Of a stretch of 64,000 nt of DNA, positions 37,542-50,399 are shown piece by piece. Every line of letters starts with the position of its first letter. The stretch's first letter is position 1. Location: contig NC_135260.1 of NCBI RefSeq assembly GCF_964204865.1, positions 5,642,001-5,706,000 of the forward strand. The letters run 5' to 3'. Position numbers and translations under genes: made by a program. This DNA is from Styela clava. Lineage: Eukaryota; Chordata; Ascidiacea; Stolidobranchia; Styelidae. Below the pieces are notes generated by a model that saw only the letters and a program-made list of their open reading frames with translations, made no database searches and was not told where the DNA came from.

Positions 37542-39226
37542 AATTAATAATTCGACCAATCAAGATCTTTTGCTTGAGATGCCAAGATTACTATGCTTCT
37601 GAGACAATACCAGCCTACTCTCAATAAAAATAAACTTAAGAGTGAAATTACAAACAAACACTCAAGAACCACTGAATAATAAATTTATCAACCACGGATG
37701 AGTATAATTGTAAATTTACGATCATTTCGTATTTATGACCATTTGATAACTGGCAAATGTTAGTATTTTTACAATTTTGCTCATAGCATTAAACTCGAAA
37801 ATGCTTCTACATTACAGGAATACTTGCCTGATTTCTTTTTGTTTCATTTTAATTTTTCAACTTCCTCTCTTCACAAATATGTTGTTACACAGATTCTGCA
37901 AAATGAATGAAATAAATTATACATAAATCTAATAAAATTTTGCAGTTTTTATCTACAAAAGTCTTCTTCTGGTTCGTAACTTAGATTTATTCAACGTAAG
38001 AAGCAAGTTATAGTAACTACAATCAAGGCTCAAGAAAAGCAGTCAATGGAAGCTAACGATAATACAACCTAATAACACATCTTCGTTGTTAAAATACTAT
38101 AATAACTTGTTAACCAACTCATGTTACAAACTATATCTCTCCAGTCTAAGCTGTAAAAAAACAGCCGGTGAGACATGTAAGATTATTAAAATTATAAATA
38201 GCATAATTCTTGCAGTTCAGCAAACTAGAAGGAATACATAACCAATTGGGATAAGTTTAGAAATGAATTGTTAAGTAGAACAAAAAGAGAAGAAAATGAA
38301 ACCGAAATCTATGGGGACAAAACTAATCTAACAGGTGTTAAGCTGTCCAACACATATTGAATATTGTATTAAATGTTGTATTCTTCTATTCTTAAATAAT
38401 TCAATATAGATTGTGGAGCAAGGCAATGTTCCCTGAAGTCTGACTTATATTAGGAGAGAGATAAGCAACATTTATAAATCTGAATCTTATATATGTTCAA
38501 TGTAGTGAGAATAACCTGAGTGAAGCACGGTATATAGAAATATGAATGAGGGGAAGCACTACCCACTTCTCTCAATAAAAAGGAAAATAGATGTGACTCA
38601 TGAGTGAGTTATTCTACCATTTATGGTGACTGTGGATATAGCCCCACCCTAAAAACTACACAAATTAATGAAAATTTACCTAATAAATAATTATAGACAG
38701 AAGATGGCTGAATATCTGAAGATGACATACTTCCAGATTGTCGGCTGACATTCTGACAATTTTTTCCAATATGAGTGATAATTCAACCTCCCATAAACCA
38801 GAATGAACGATGATCGTAGTGCGTAATACAATAAATATCTTAAATATCTATAATCAGCAGTTTTGGATGAAACAATCATCAGTAAGTTGCTACTAATAAT
38901 TTCCACATGTTGAGTCTATCTTCAGCTAGGTACTTCTGTAAACTTTTCTTTGCTTTGTTTCTTCAGTCACTCAATTAATTACACAGTACTGACATAGATA
39001 AAGACAAAATCTAACTGACAAAATACAAACCCTGTCATCATCAAGTTGCTATTGCTAATAATTTTAGTAGAGGGAAACTAGTTTGAATTAATTTTCTAGG
39101 ATTTATAAGTTTAGACATTATTAGTAGACTGAAATAAAAGAACTACAATTTATGACATTATTTGCGCTGATTATTTGGTTTCTGCGAGACTAACTACTTA
39201 TCCGTAGCAAGAGAGTAGAGATAACA
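37542..39226. other. Spacer upstream of G8, left part
   Basis: Family spacer sequence resumes right after the hAT MITE, matching the region downstream of other genes (compare 54080 onward). No tail exon or other gene is found. Confidence 0.5.
38901..39037 (-). repeat. Inverted copy of the family promoter and start codon region
   Basis: Read on the minus strand, this stretch follows the conserved 5' leader of the family genes: the TTGTATTTTGTCAG segment, GAAGAAACAAAGCAAAG, then CTCAACATGTGGAAA containing the exon 1 start codon. It stops a few codons into exon 1. It is inserted in the spacer between two copies of GTTGCT-containing sequence. Confidence 0.7.
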
Positions 39227-39234
39227 ATCCTAAG

Positions 39235-42200
39235 CAGTGTTCACTATTAGCGCACTTTTTTGCGAAAATTGCGAAGCACTTTCGCAACTTTTTTTAGGGA
39301 CTGCGAAATAGCACTTTTTTCCGATTTTGAAGAGAAATAGCACTTTTTTTCAATTTTGAATGGAATAAAAATTCAAAGTTGACAAATATTTTTGTGTGCG
39401 TATCAAGTTGATAAATAAGTAACATACTAGTACTTTTGTAACTCAATTCTGCATATCATAACGATATTTACCGGAATTCTAACCTATGTGGTGAAGACAT
39501 GGAAGATAAAGCTTTTGCATTAATGGCAAAATTCTTGTTTATAATATGATTATTATACAAGCACACGGATTCCGCTTCGACCGCGAAAACATCGGCGGCG
39601 TCTTTGAAACCAGATGTCCGAATGCAAGGCAGTGCGTTTCTCTAAACGAGAGTGGTCATGTGACTGTCAATGACATCGATGAATTGTGACCAAAGTACAC
39701 GATTTTCTAGTACTGGTTTGACAGGTCTGTGTTCTCTTCTTAGTGAATTTACTGGAGCCATTCAGAAATTTCTGATACTCGACACGACATTGTTTAGTAA
39801 TGGAATGTAAACTTGGGCCATTGTTTTTTAAATTAGAAGAAACTTTTAGCAGCATCTCACAGATTTGCAAAATCGCCAAATTGACAAAATACATACGTCG
39901 TATTAACATTTAACAGCCATTTTATTGTAACCACGAATGTTAAAAGCAAATGGCGTTTCGCGGAATTTTGCGATATTCAGTATTAGCTAGTCTAGTCATT
40001 CACGATAAATCAAACTCAGGTCAAAAATCAATCTAAACTATTTCCTCATTAATATGCGAGTAGGGGTGGGCAAAATCGAATATTTTTTCGAATTGAATAT
40101 TTTTAACGAATAAGGAATATTTTTTATGCACAGCAGGAGTCTAGAACGTCGGTCGAAAAATTTGCAAGGAAGCCTTTTCTACTGGTTAATTTCGTTATAA
40201 TAGCTAATTGTTTTTGTCACCGCAATCGTTTTGGCGACTATATCCTGGGTTTGGCAATCCAGGCTTACGCGTGCGTTCACATCGGCAACAGCTGTTAAGG
40301 GCATTCACGACAAATTTCAAAACCAAAATAAACATTTGCGTTGACTTGATATTACCTATCAACGTTTGTAAATTTACTGTCCCAATTTTAAGCGAATGGT
40401 ATTATTATTATCGATGCCGGAATGCAGATATTTAAGAAGATAATTAACTTTTATAATTTTTTTATGGTGTCTGTATTAATTTACAGATAAACCTCGCAAA
40501 TCTGAGATTGTGCCAATCCTGAATGTTGATTTAAAATTGTGATTAAATAATTCGGCAATGAAGGCATTTCTGCGTGGCCATAAGACGAGATGACTTTAAT
40601 AAACAGCACTTCTTTAAGGATATTTTACATATGCGACTAATGCTAAAAACATTGGGCTCGAGTGCTCTGGCCTAATCAGGCGCTAATTGCAACTAATTCA
40701 ACTCAAGTTTCAACGACTTTTCTCGTCTTCACGATATGTTATCTTTTTTATTCGGTACTGATAATGATAAATAAAAAATGTGTAATTGTTGATTGCAATT
40801 CCGGAAAACGTATTTTCCTTCCTCACCATGAAACAATTTAACCGCGGTTAACCGCGCATTGGAAAGCAAAAAACAATTTATTAACATTACTTTACAATGA
40901 GTTACGGGTAAGAATTAACCAGACAGCTATCGCTAACATGTAGAAACAATAAATTTGAAACGATTTTGTATAAAGCGTGTCAACATCGTTTTTGTAAATT
41001 TAGAAACGTCGATAAGTAAAACAAGTAAATAATGTATTTTATGGAACTTTCATGAAATATTGGTGAGAAATATTATTTTGACCATGTCGAAATGCCATTA
41101 TTGCCGATTTATTCACGTGTTTAGTTACTATCAGTGTTTTAACCCAAAGCTGAGTTACGTAAATACTTAACACTGAGTACTCAAGAGATAACCAATTTGC
41201 GGAGATTTCAATTATTATTTTATCCGAAGGCGACAAAAAATTTACTGCAGCCTTCGATTATGACAAAATTATGAAATAATCATTGAATGGCAATAAAAAT
41301 TTAACTTCATTAACAATAATTTTCAAGTACATTTTCATGATTTTGATCGTCGCTACATGCGAGCCTGTTTTTGTACATATAAACCATGATGACACTACTG
41401 ACATCTGCGAGTTATAGATCTCTCCAAATTTAATTTTCGCGATTTTTAATGTTTCATTTCTAGATGCGGATGCCCGCTGACTACGGATAAAGGGTCGATG
41501 TTTAAAAATAGGACTTCGGACCGTTGGGCAAAGAAAGGCGGGCTACACGTCATTGCGAAATTTCGCCGTGAACGACCTTACATTTTAGCTATAAACGCAT
41601 TACGTCGTCGCGAATTGCAGTTTTGGTGTAATGTTTTAACTTCCCCCTAATCTCCCGTTGAAAAAATCCTGGCTGCGCCCCTGCCCGGTGATAATTCTAG
41701 CTAAAATGTTACAATTTTATTTACGGAATTTGCAAATTCACCGTTTTGATAATCACGCCCTAATTATTGGTGCAAAAATACTCAAAATATCACGAATTTA
41801 ATCATTTCCGATGTTAATAGGCGCAATTCATGATGGCGACAGTGTGCGTTATTACATCGAAATTCACGTTTGATTTTACGTTATACTCTTGTTCACGATT
41901 TCAACACTCCACCCGCCATGCATGGCTGAGTGAAAGGTTCAATTTTTCGAAACATTACTTGGCCAAGGATGGGAGGGATCACTAACGAGCTAATTGAAAG
42001 CGCATTAAAAGGATTATGACTTGTCATTTTTTTTCTGGTTATAGCCTGTACATGTTATACCATGTGTGGGCTCTCGGAACGTCAATTTAACTTTTAATTT
42101 TCGACAATCAATTGTATGTGCGGCTCCTACATGAAACGGCTAATTCATGCTGCCAATATACGGAGTTTGAAATCTGGGATTTTATTTCGAATAGTCTATT

Positions 42201-44651
42201 TATTTTGACTCTTCTAAAATTAGGAAGCTTTGTTAGTACCTTTTTTGGCGCAAAGTATGGAATTGAAACGATACGAATATTTTGCCCAGTCCTATAGGCG
42301 AGGTTATGATATTAACGCAGAGAATATTTGTAAGCATATCACTGGATGGAAGTATTTTGCACCGAGACTGTTTGCAGAAGTTGATTTATCGAATACACAG
42401 AAAGTATTTATTTATCATCTCACTTGCGAACATCGGGGTTTGGGCGGAATTATACGATTATGTTGTTGTTCTTAAATAATAACTTTTTCGATGAATGTTT
42501 ATTTTACTTTTGTGTATTAATTATGATATGTTGAGTTTTCGTTTATTTCAAATTCGAAATTGTCCGGAATACTCAAACAGGTGTAATAAGTGTAATATTG
42601 ATAGTATAGTGTAATCGAGTAACCAACTTAGAAGTCTTTAGAGATAACTAATGAACTTGATGTGTTACGGGTGTCGTAAACCCCGTTTTTTTTTTATTAA
42701 ATCCGATTGTTCTACCTTCCGCTTATAAAACAACATCGTTATACAGTCATCTAAGGTAACTCTCGCGACCAAATCTTTTTATTCTGTATGGCATCACCTT
42801 AGCGCCATTTATTACCGACTGAATTTTAATTGTGTTTTATGATAAGTTATTTTCTGTTAGTTGGCGCTGATAACGTCGCTAATTTCTGTATAAACATGGA
42901 AAATTTTAAATATGTTCCTTACGTCTCTGCTATAATTGACAAGCGATAGCACAAGATTCAGCAGCAAATGATAAGCAAAGCTATTTTATAATCATGGGTT
43001 GCTTAATAAAGATTTGCTAATTATGGCAGGATATAAAGAACATGGCCTGAAATATATAATTAACAGAATGATGTTTATTTTTCAGTCGACGAAAACCCTT
43101 AACAATAACAATTGCCGAAATCGCGAAAAAAATGAATACGGATTTTCGATTGTGATCAGATGACTGAGAGGGCACATGTTTTTTTCTCTGTTCAAAGCAG
43201 ATATAAAACGAATACCATGTTGCCGAAAAGCGGTTACGTGTTATCTTTCTTTAGCCAATCAAAATAGTGGTAATGGTATATACAAGAGGTTTCTAAACTT
43301 TACAAACTCGGAACGCAATTAATATTAAAATTACAAGTAATGGTGCATGGAAAAACGAATTTGATTTTATTGAAATTGAAACGCACACACATAAGAGTTT
43401 TACATTTCATGCACAACTAACCGATGCTACATGTGAGATTTGTGCACATGAACGATTATATATCGCGATTATTTATGTGAGAATGCGTACTTCTCTTTCA
43501 ACTTTAATTTCCAGGATTTCGGTGTTCACGTGGTCGACTAAAAAAGATTTATCAAATGGATTGGTATTTCGCGTCACACTCAAAATTATTTGGGAACCAC
43601 TATCATGTCACTCGTTTATTTTTTACATTCATGTTTTTTTCAAGAGTCACCCTGTTGTATTTCCTGTACCTTCGCAAAGGAAAACTCTTTGGTGTCATCA
43701 TTACTATTAGTGTAATTGAAAGTGGCGTTGAGATGCGAATATTTCATACTAGGTCTGCAGCATTAGAGAGAGCGTTATTTATAAATGCTGGAAGTACATG
43801 GCATTTCTAAAAAAAATTGCAAATATATGATGTTTTCTACCCGATTTGAACTGACTGGCACGCAATCCAATGCAAGTCGATATTTGAAAATTACACGTCT
43901 TAGCGGTCTTAGCGTAATCCCTGAGACAGTATAATATAAATTAGGCCAAGCTAGCTCATGAAAGGGATTTCAAAGTGATCTTGCGTAATATTTCGGAAAA
44001 AAAATCTTCGATAGAAAGTAGGTCACTCTATGTATAAAAACAGCGGTACTTTCATGGTGATCTTGCGTTATTTCCCAAAGAAAAACTGGCCGGAGAAACA
44101 TGACTTAACCAATCTCTTAAAAGGGAAGAGGGCGGACTACTTTCAAGCATATTCTTTCGGACGAGGAAGCGTGTTATACTAAAGCGATATTGGTGATGGG
44201 TCATGGGGATGTCATTTTGCCCGGGTTTTGTACAAATGATCCCCCTCCCTAGCTATGGCCAGTAGTAACTATTATCTGCATGTATCAATCGGTGTCTGTT
44301 AGATGGAAGAAACAAGTTTGCAAGGCTTGTCTGTTCAGGCGGGAGTGCGCTTCGTTACTGACGCTGGTGGTTGATTGCACGAAACTTTTATTCCCGACAA
44401 GTGTGCTTATCAGGTGTTCTTTGATGAATTCGCTTGTTTTTAACAAGGGTTTAAACGAAACTCCGTTAACGGAAAGACTTCAATTCACAATTTTAACGAA
44501 GGAGCGCTTTTTCGAGTATCTATGCTGTTTGAAATGAGTTTAAACGAAAGCTAGGGCACCTAACTAGTTAAAATCAGAAAAAGCTCTTTCGCACTTTTTT
44601 TTTCGACTGCGAAGCACTTTCGCACTCATAATTTCCTTAGAGTTAACACTG
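39235..44651. mobile_element. 5.4 kb hAT-like element with perfect target duplication
   Basis: The left end is CAGTGTTCACT and the right end reads CAGTGTTAACT on the opposite strand. Both ends also share subterminal GCGAAGCACTTTCGCA motifs. It is flanked on both sides by ATCCTAAG (39227-39234 and 44652-44659), a perfect 8-base duplication. It splits a family spacer that continues on the right. Its interior is richer in CpG than the flanks. No frame longer than about 85 codons resembles a hAT transposase, so it is either decayed or non-autonomous. Inside, near 41640-41690, there is a fragment with the CCTGGCTGCGCCCCTG end of another transposon family. Confidence 0.85.
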
Positions 44652-44660
44652 ATCCTAAGT

Positions 44661-44826
44661 GATTCAAGAGTCTTGCTGCACACTAACACAAATATATTTC
44701 TGTAACGTTTCGTCTGACCAAGGTCAGACTTCTTCAGACATACATACGTACATACATACATAACCTTGGTCAGACGAAACGTTACAGAAATATATTTGTG
44801 TTAGTGTGCAGCAAGACTCTTGAATC
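44661..44826. repeat. Perfect palindrome with 64-bp arms
   Basis: Arms 44661-44724 and 44763-44826 are exact reverse complements, separated by 38 bases that include CATA/ACAT microrepeats. The arm sequence is the conserved spacer segment found once in other units (for example near 2270-2325). It starts two bases after the hAT target duplication. Confidence 0.95.
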
Positions 44827-45235
44827 AATTATGAGATTATTTCTGTAATATTTCATCTGACCAAAGACAGACTTCCTCAGATAAGGAGTTTACTACAATT
44901 GGATTGCATAGTATAGTAATGTTCATTCCTTCTACAGCATCCTTGCATTATACGCATACAGATCCACAACCATAAAGGGCATAGAAGAAGGATTGGAGTT
45001 AGTCTCGCGTAACCAAGCACACAATTTACAAGATGTCACAATAATACAGAAATGACATTTTTGTAAGTTTCGTTTGACTAAAAATCTTTCATAAAACGGT
45101 TTTCAGCAATGTGGCTAAAGACCAAATCACTTAAACTTTGCGGTAGGTTTGACATCTCAAATGTTTTATTTTAAACTGGTCTACAAGAGTATTTTCTCAT
45201 TTCTGAACAGGACCCAGTCCTACAGTTGAGTAATC

Positions 45236-45446
45236 GGTAGTGGAGTAGTATATGCATCAGTTTAGGGTTAGGCCATAATTTTATTTCGATTTTCTTTATT
45301 TAAGTTCTAGTACAAGTTTGGGGACTGTCTGTTTTAGCCAAGTGAATATACTCCCTGCCTAAAAGTTTCAGTCCCTTTATACAACTTGATGTAAAGTTGG
45401 CGAACAAAATTAGTCCCTATATATTGGTACATATACTTGGAGCGCA
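45236..45446 (+). mobile_element. GGTACTCC-type MITE, copy 7
   Basis: Upstream of G8, flanked by GAGTAATC on both sides; its first bases have mutated to GGTAGTGG. Confidence 0.65.
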
Positions 45447-45774
45447 GAGTAATCTATAGATATATCAATGAGTAAGTATATTACCAATTTCAAATCATAC
45501 CCATGAACCACTAGAAACTAATCTGTTTAAGGAATGTTTGTCCTATGAATCAAATGTAATAAATCGTACCAAAGAAATTATAACACTCCTATGCAAATGT
45601 CAAACAGTACAAAATGCCACGATAATACATCACACAAGAAAATTATCGCTATGTTGTAATGATATTTCGCCCACATAATTATAAAATAAATATAAGGCAG
45701 TAATCATTACGTAGTGGCAACATAAAAAGATGTTTAACAGTCACTGGTTCACATCAACGAGGAGAGATTCTGAA

Positions 45775-45781
45775 TATAAAT
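45775..45781 (+). promoter_or_regulatory. Candidate TATA box of G8
   Basis: TATAAAT about 140 bases before the start codon. Confidence 0.4.
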
Positions 45782-45915
45782 CAGAAGCTTGTTAAGTGCC
45801 GTGACAGGTCTTGTATTTTGTCAGTTGGATTTTGTCTTTATTTATGTCAGTACTGTGTAATGAATTGATTGATTGAAGAAACAAAGCAAAGCAAGTTGCT
45901 GAAGATAAACTCAAC

Positions 45916-48260
45916 ATGTGGAAACATTCAAATCTCTTCAATTGCAAATGGTTGTTTATGCAGATAATTAGTGAGATTTTACTTACTAAAACTAAAAGCT
46001 AAAAATGAACAAATAAATGTACATTTGTCAATTAAAAACATAATAGTCCAATGTATTCTCATATAAATTTATTCATACAATAAATATTTTAATATTAAAT
46101 TTTCACTAATATTATATCGCTCAATTGTTTGAAAACAAGAGAAATAGAGTTTTATACATTATAACTTTTAAATTCTGTAATAAGATATGGAATATATAAA
46201 TATATGTATAAGAGCATTTTGGCAATATAAGCCCGCAAAAAAATTTGGATTGTTGAAATTTTATTGTAAAACTTTTCATAGCACTCAGCATCAGTCTGAA
46301 TGAAGCATGGGGACCATGTGCTGATTGTCCCAATATCATACTTGGAATAGAGAGTAAGAATATCACATATGGACCAAGTAATGAATACAACTGCCAATGT
46401 GATTGGACAATACCAACAAGTATAGAGATAGATAATGAAACTGCAGTTGTTCTGTTGTTACAAAATGTTTCACTGCCGATCACAACTGGTACTGGAAGTA
46501 TAGACTGCTCTGGGTCAATCAGATTCCCAAGTAAGCGTATATTATACTATTTTACTATTACTATACTACCGTACAGCAACAATTAATAAAAACATCACTA
46601 AATACATAACTATATCAATACTTTTACAGGCACTAATTCTCATAAATGTGATTTTCCAAGCAACAACTGTCTTGCGTTTGCAACTTCATCAACCATTTGC
46701 AACATGAACAAAATCAGAGAAAATATTCCAGTTACAAATCACACCTGTGATTCAATCATTCCATGGAATAACGTTGCAAGAGGAAGCCCATACAAGATAC
46801 AATACTATGCAGGAAACCGTTATGGATACACAAAATACTTCACAATTCAATATCTTGTGATAGATTGTAGACCAACAACAACCCCACCAGAAGCAGGTAA
46901 GTCATATACTTCTTGGTTTGCACATCTACACCAACACATAATTGTTTAATTCTCATAATGAAGATAAATTTATTTTCAGCGACAACAATGCAACAGAAAC
47001 AAACAAAAAAGGTTCCATTAACACTTGGAAGAATTATATGTGAAACAACAACTTTTGAAACCACCAAAATTACTGGTATGAATGAATCAAGTAAGTTCAT
47101 AAGTTTGCTTGTACGTCATAATTTTATGTCGATTTTCCTTATTTTAGTTATATTACCAGTTCAGAGACTGTCTGTGTTAGCCAAGTGAATATAAATAACC
47201 CTGCCTATAGGCTTTTGTCCCTTGATGTAAAAGTAGGGGAAAAAGATTAGTTACCTCCATATTGGTACACATACTTCTGGAGTGCCGTTGTTTTAAGATC
47301 AAATTCCTTGGATTTGTAAATAATCCTGTGTGAGATGTTTGACAGTTCAATAAAGAGTTTCTCTCCAAGATTCTGTTTTTCCAAACACTAGTAGATACTT
47401 ACCCAGCAGTGGCTGGCTGATTGTGTGTTCAGAGCGTAAGGCAAATGATACGTCTTGAAAAGCTATTCCAGTTGTAAAAAATCACTAAAGCCAAACAATT
47501 CTTTTCTAGAAATGACTACAAACACAAAAGAAACTGCCAGTGATCAAAAAATGTATAGAAAACTCAGATTCTGCATCCCTAACAATGATTGCAGTAGGTA
47601 CATCATCAGGATTTATTGTAGGAATCATCATCGGAGTTTTGACAACTTGCTTGATTCAGAGGTAAACAAGACAATTTACTGTTTTGTAAAATTAAAATAT
47701 TTCAAGAGCAATAAACTATTTAGTTTAGCTTATTTGATGCTCAAAAACAAAAAAAAAACTTTTGGAAATGGCTGTTCTAAGTGCTAACTTAACCAATTCA
47801 TTATTACCAAAACTTTATTAAAACCATAAAAAAAATTTTTTTTGATGGAAGATCGTATTTTACACTCGTTTGATGGATAATCTGCTTGATAAATAATAAA
47901 AATCTTCAATTTGTATCATTTTATTCAATATTAGTGTAATGAAAATAATTACATTATAATCCAGTCAAATACAGTATAAAAGGCTGTCAATGCAAATGTC
48001 AGTGCACCGTAATCATATTATTAAAAGTTGTAAAAATTATTGTAATTTGTAGATTATTGAGAAAAAAGAAGCAGAAAAACCAAATGGAAATGCAGAGCAG
48101 TCAACATCATCAACATACCACCATGAAAAATGCAGAATATGAAAATCATGAACCAACTTCAAACGGAAACGGATACGAAGTTATAATTCCAGTTGATAAT
48201 AAGAATGAAAGACCATATGAAGAGATAATATGTGGGATGGAATCTGCATATGAAAAATAA
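45916..48260 (+). CDS. G8: divergent CUB-like receptor with ITAM-like tail
   Basis: Exons 45916-45970, 46282-46530, 46630-46896, 46980-47090, 47541-47661 and 48053-48260 join to 1,011 nt (336 aa). The signal peptide and ectodomain follow the family (ACADCPNIILG... wording aside, CxxC, NCQCDW, DCSG and five exon 3 cysteines). The first stalk exon is unlike any other member (ATTMQQKQTKKVPLTLGRI). The membrane exon gives SLTMIAVGTSSGFIVGIIIG. To keep its frame I use the acceptor ending GCCAG at 47540; the stronger-looking CTAG at 47509 would throw the helix out of frame. The tail is RLLRKKKQKNQMEM, then AEYENH, NGYEVIIPVDNKNERPYEEI and AYEK. YEVI and YEEI are ten residues apart, an ITAM-like spacing, and YEEI is the optimal Src-family SH2 ligand. 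The exon 4-5 junction is the least certain part. Confidence 0.65.
47108..47286 (+). mobile_element. 5'-truncated GGTACTCC-type MITE in G8 intron 4
   Basis: Contains the central and right portions of the MITE ending TTCTGGAGTGCC but lacks the left terminus. Confidence 0.6.
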
Positions 48261-49587
48261 GAGAAGAAATAACCTCTATCAAAGCATTCTTCAGCTAATC
48301 ACATAAAGACAATAAAAATGATGTGACTTCATCAATTCGTCACTGAAAACTATATAAACAAACATGAACAAAGAAGTATAGTTCTCTTTCTCAAAATGAG
48401 CTATATTTGTTTACCTAGTTTGAGTTATACTGTTATTTTATCATTTATTTTTGTCAATCCATCATTTTCATAATGCAATATTGCATGTTAGTTACATCAT
48501 CATTCACCACAATATTCTTTCATAATGCGTTCATAATTCTTTCTTGCGTGGACGATATGGCTCAGCCAGTAAAACCCTTTTCCAGCCATTATGCTCTAAT
48601 GGGCTTCAGTACTCTTTGGTGTTGAATTCCGGGACTGGAAGTGTTTTAAAGCGCTCTTTAACTTTTTATTGCTTTATTATGTTGTCATGTAACATGAGAA
48701 ATAAGTTTAGACATGACGCTAAGTGTTAGTTATATGAATAGCATCGTTTTGAAAAGGACAAGTCAGTCGTGCATGAACTTGATGATGAAGCTGTGATTGT
48801 TTGGCTATGTGATAAACCCTAAAGCAGCAAGGAGTCCAGCAATCCTCTTGCAAATAATAATCTTCCTTAGAATTCGAACTTGCGATAATCAGAGGTGCAA
48901 ACATAATTTTAAAGCTTAGCTGACTCCCATTTCACACAAATATTACTATTACAGCATGAAAATGACAAATTTTACAAAAAGGAATAGTAGTTTCCAATAT
49001 TCCAACTGTACGAGTGTTATATAAATAAAGTACATATCAAATATAAGAAAAAGATTTTGCTTCATGGGGCTGAACAAGGCTTTGCACAATGTACTGCTGG
49101 GTTCGGTACTCACCGTAAGTGATTAGTTTACCTTTGACTGGCTAAGGTTGATCATGAATGAGTCATCTAGCATCGGCTTCTGCCACAATGGCTAATCAGT
49201 AAGATGTCATAGATAGGAGTTGTAACAATTAAAATTTTACCAGATGCTCACAACACTTTTATTATTCAGAAAAATTTTCAGACATGATCTTAAACATTAG
49301 TTTTCTAGGAATTTGCTAGCTATTTGTCAGTTTTTAGTTGTGTTTTCTAAAATTTAGGAATGAATCAAATATTTCAATAGAAAATTCGTCTTCTGAAGAG
49401 TTTAAGTTTAGTTGCATCAATCAAAAATCAATACTGTAAATCTGCAACAGGCAATATAACAAGCTAATATATAATAATATAACAAACACTCTCAATATCA
49501 GCATCAAACATTTTACAATGGTGAGGCTTAGAATATATTTTTTCTGAAGTCAAGGGTCAGGAAGACATCCATTTTATTTTTAAATTC
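48261..49587. other. Spacer after G8
   Basis: Unlike the other spacers, this region does not match the duplicated units. I see no supported gene or repeat in it. Confidence 0.4.
48311..48316 (+). promoter_or_regulatory. Candidate poly(A) signal of G8
   Basis: AATAAA about 50 nt after the G8 stop codon. Confidence 0.35.
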
Positions 49588-49804
49588 GGCGCTCCAGAAG
49601 TATGTGTACCAATATGGAAGTAACTAATTTTGTTTACTTGATTTACATCAAGTTGTGTAAAGGGGCGGAAGCCTATGTCTATGAGCAGGGGTTATATTCA
49701 CTTGGCTAACACAAACAGTCCCTAAACTCGTAAAAGAACTATAAGGAAAATCGGAATAAAATTATGGCCTAACTATAACCTGGTATACATACTACGGGAG
49801 TACC
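49588..49804 (-). mobile_element. GGTACTCC-type MITE, inverted full-length copy
   Basis: On the minus strand it runs from GGTACTCCCGTAGTATG to GGAGCGCC over about 217 bp. It is the only full copy in this orientation and away from the conserved upstream site. I see no clear target duplication. Confidence 0.75.
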
Positions 49805-49931
49805 GAGAAAAAGTTCGTATATTCAGAAAGATTGAATTATATTTGCAATATGGTAGGTTCATAGTGTTGGCGTTGTTATATTATATTCTTAACTTCATGC
49901 AATTATTATTAGAAAGTTGCCATGACATTAT

Positions 49932-50070
49932 TATGATAATCAACCCACACCTCTCATCAAGGAAACAATAAAAAAAAGCCAAAATAAAATAATGAAAGGA
50001 ATCCAAATAATGATAATCAACCCACACTTCCATCAAGGAAATGATCAAGAAAAGCCAAAAAAAAATCATA
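49932..50070 (+). repeat. Direct repeat of about 80 bp, two copies
   Basis: GATAATCAACCCACAC followed by a CATCAAGGAAA and AAAAGCCAAAA segment occurs twice in tandem with a few differences. Confidence 0.65.
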
Positions 50071-50399
50071 AAAAGAAACGACTCAGACTTGAACTGAGAC
50101 TCATGCCTCTATTCATGCCATTGATTGATTAGTACATTGATGTAACAAGAATAATGAGCAAAACAAGAGTTGAATATAACAGATAGAATGCATATCCTTT
50201 TATAATATACAGTTAGTGGAAGCTACACGAACGCCTGAATGACACAACTGTCAACATATGATAAAGGAAATTAAAATTACTATAATGTACACAATGTGAT
50301 AAGGAAATGACAGACCTATATTCAATTAACTACAGACAACAGTTTACAGTATGCTGCCCACCTTTTATGTCAGTGTAATATTATATTAAACAATTGATA

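Noticed and set aside
39667..39909. An 80-codon minus-strand frame inside the 5.4 kb hAT, considered as a transposase fragment.
   Set aside because: I recognise no hAT motif in it, and neighbouring frames do not extend it.
42112..44537. Several 60-85 codon frames in the right half of the 5.4 kb element.
   Set aside because: They overlap in different frames with no common domain or splice pattern that I could support.
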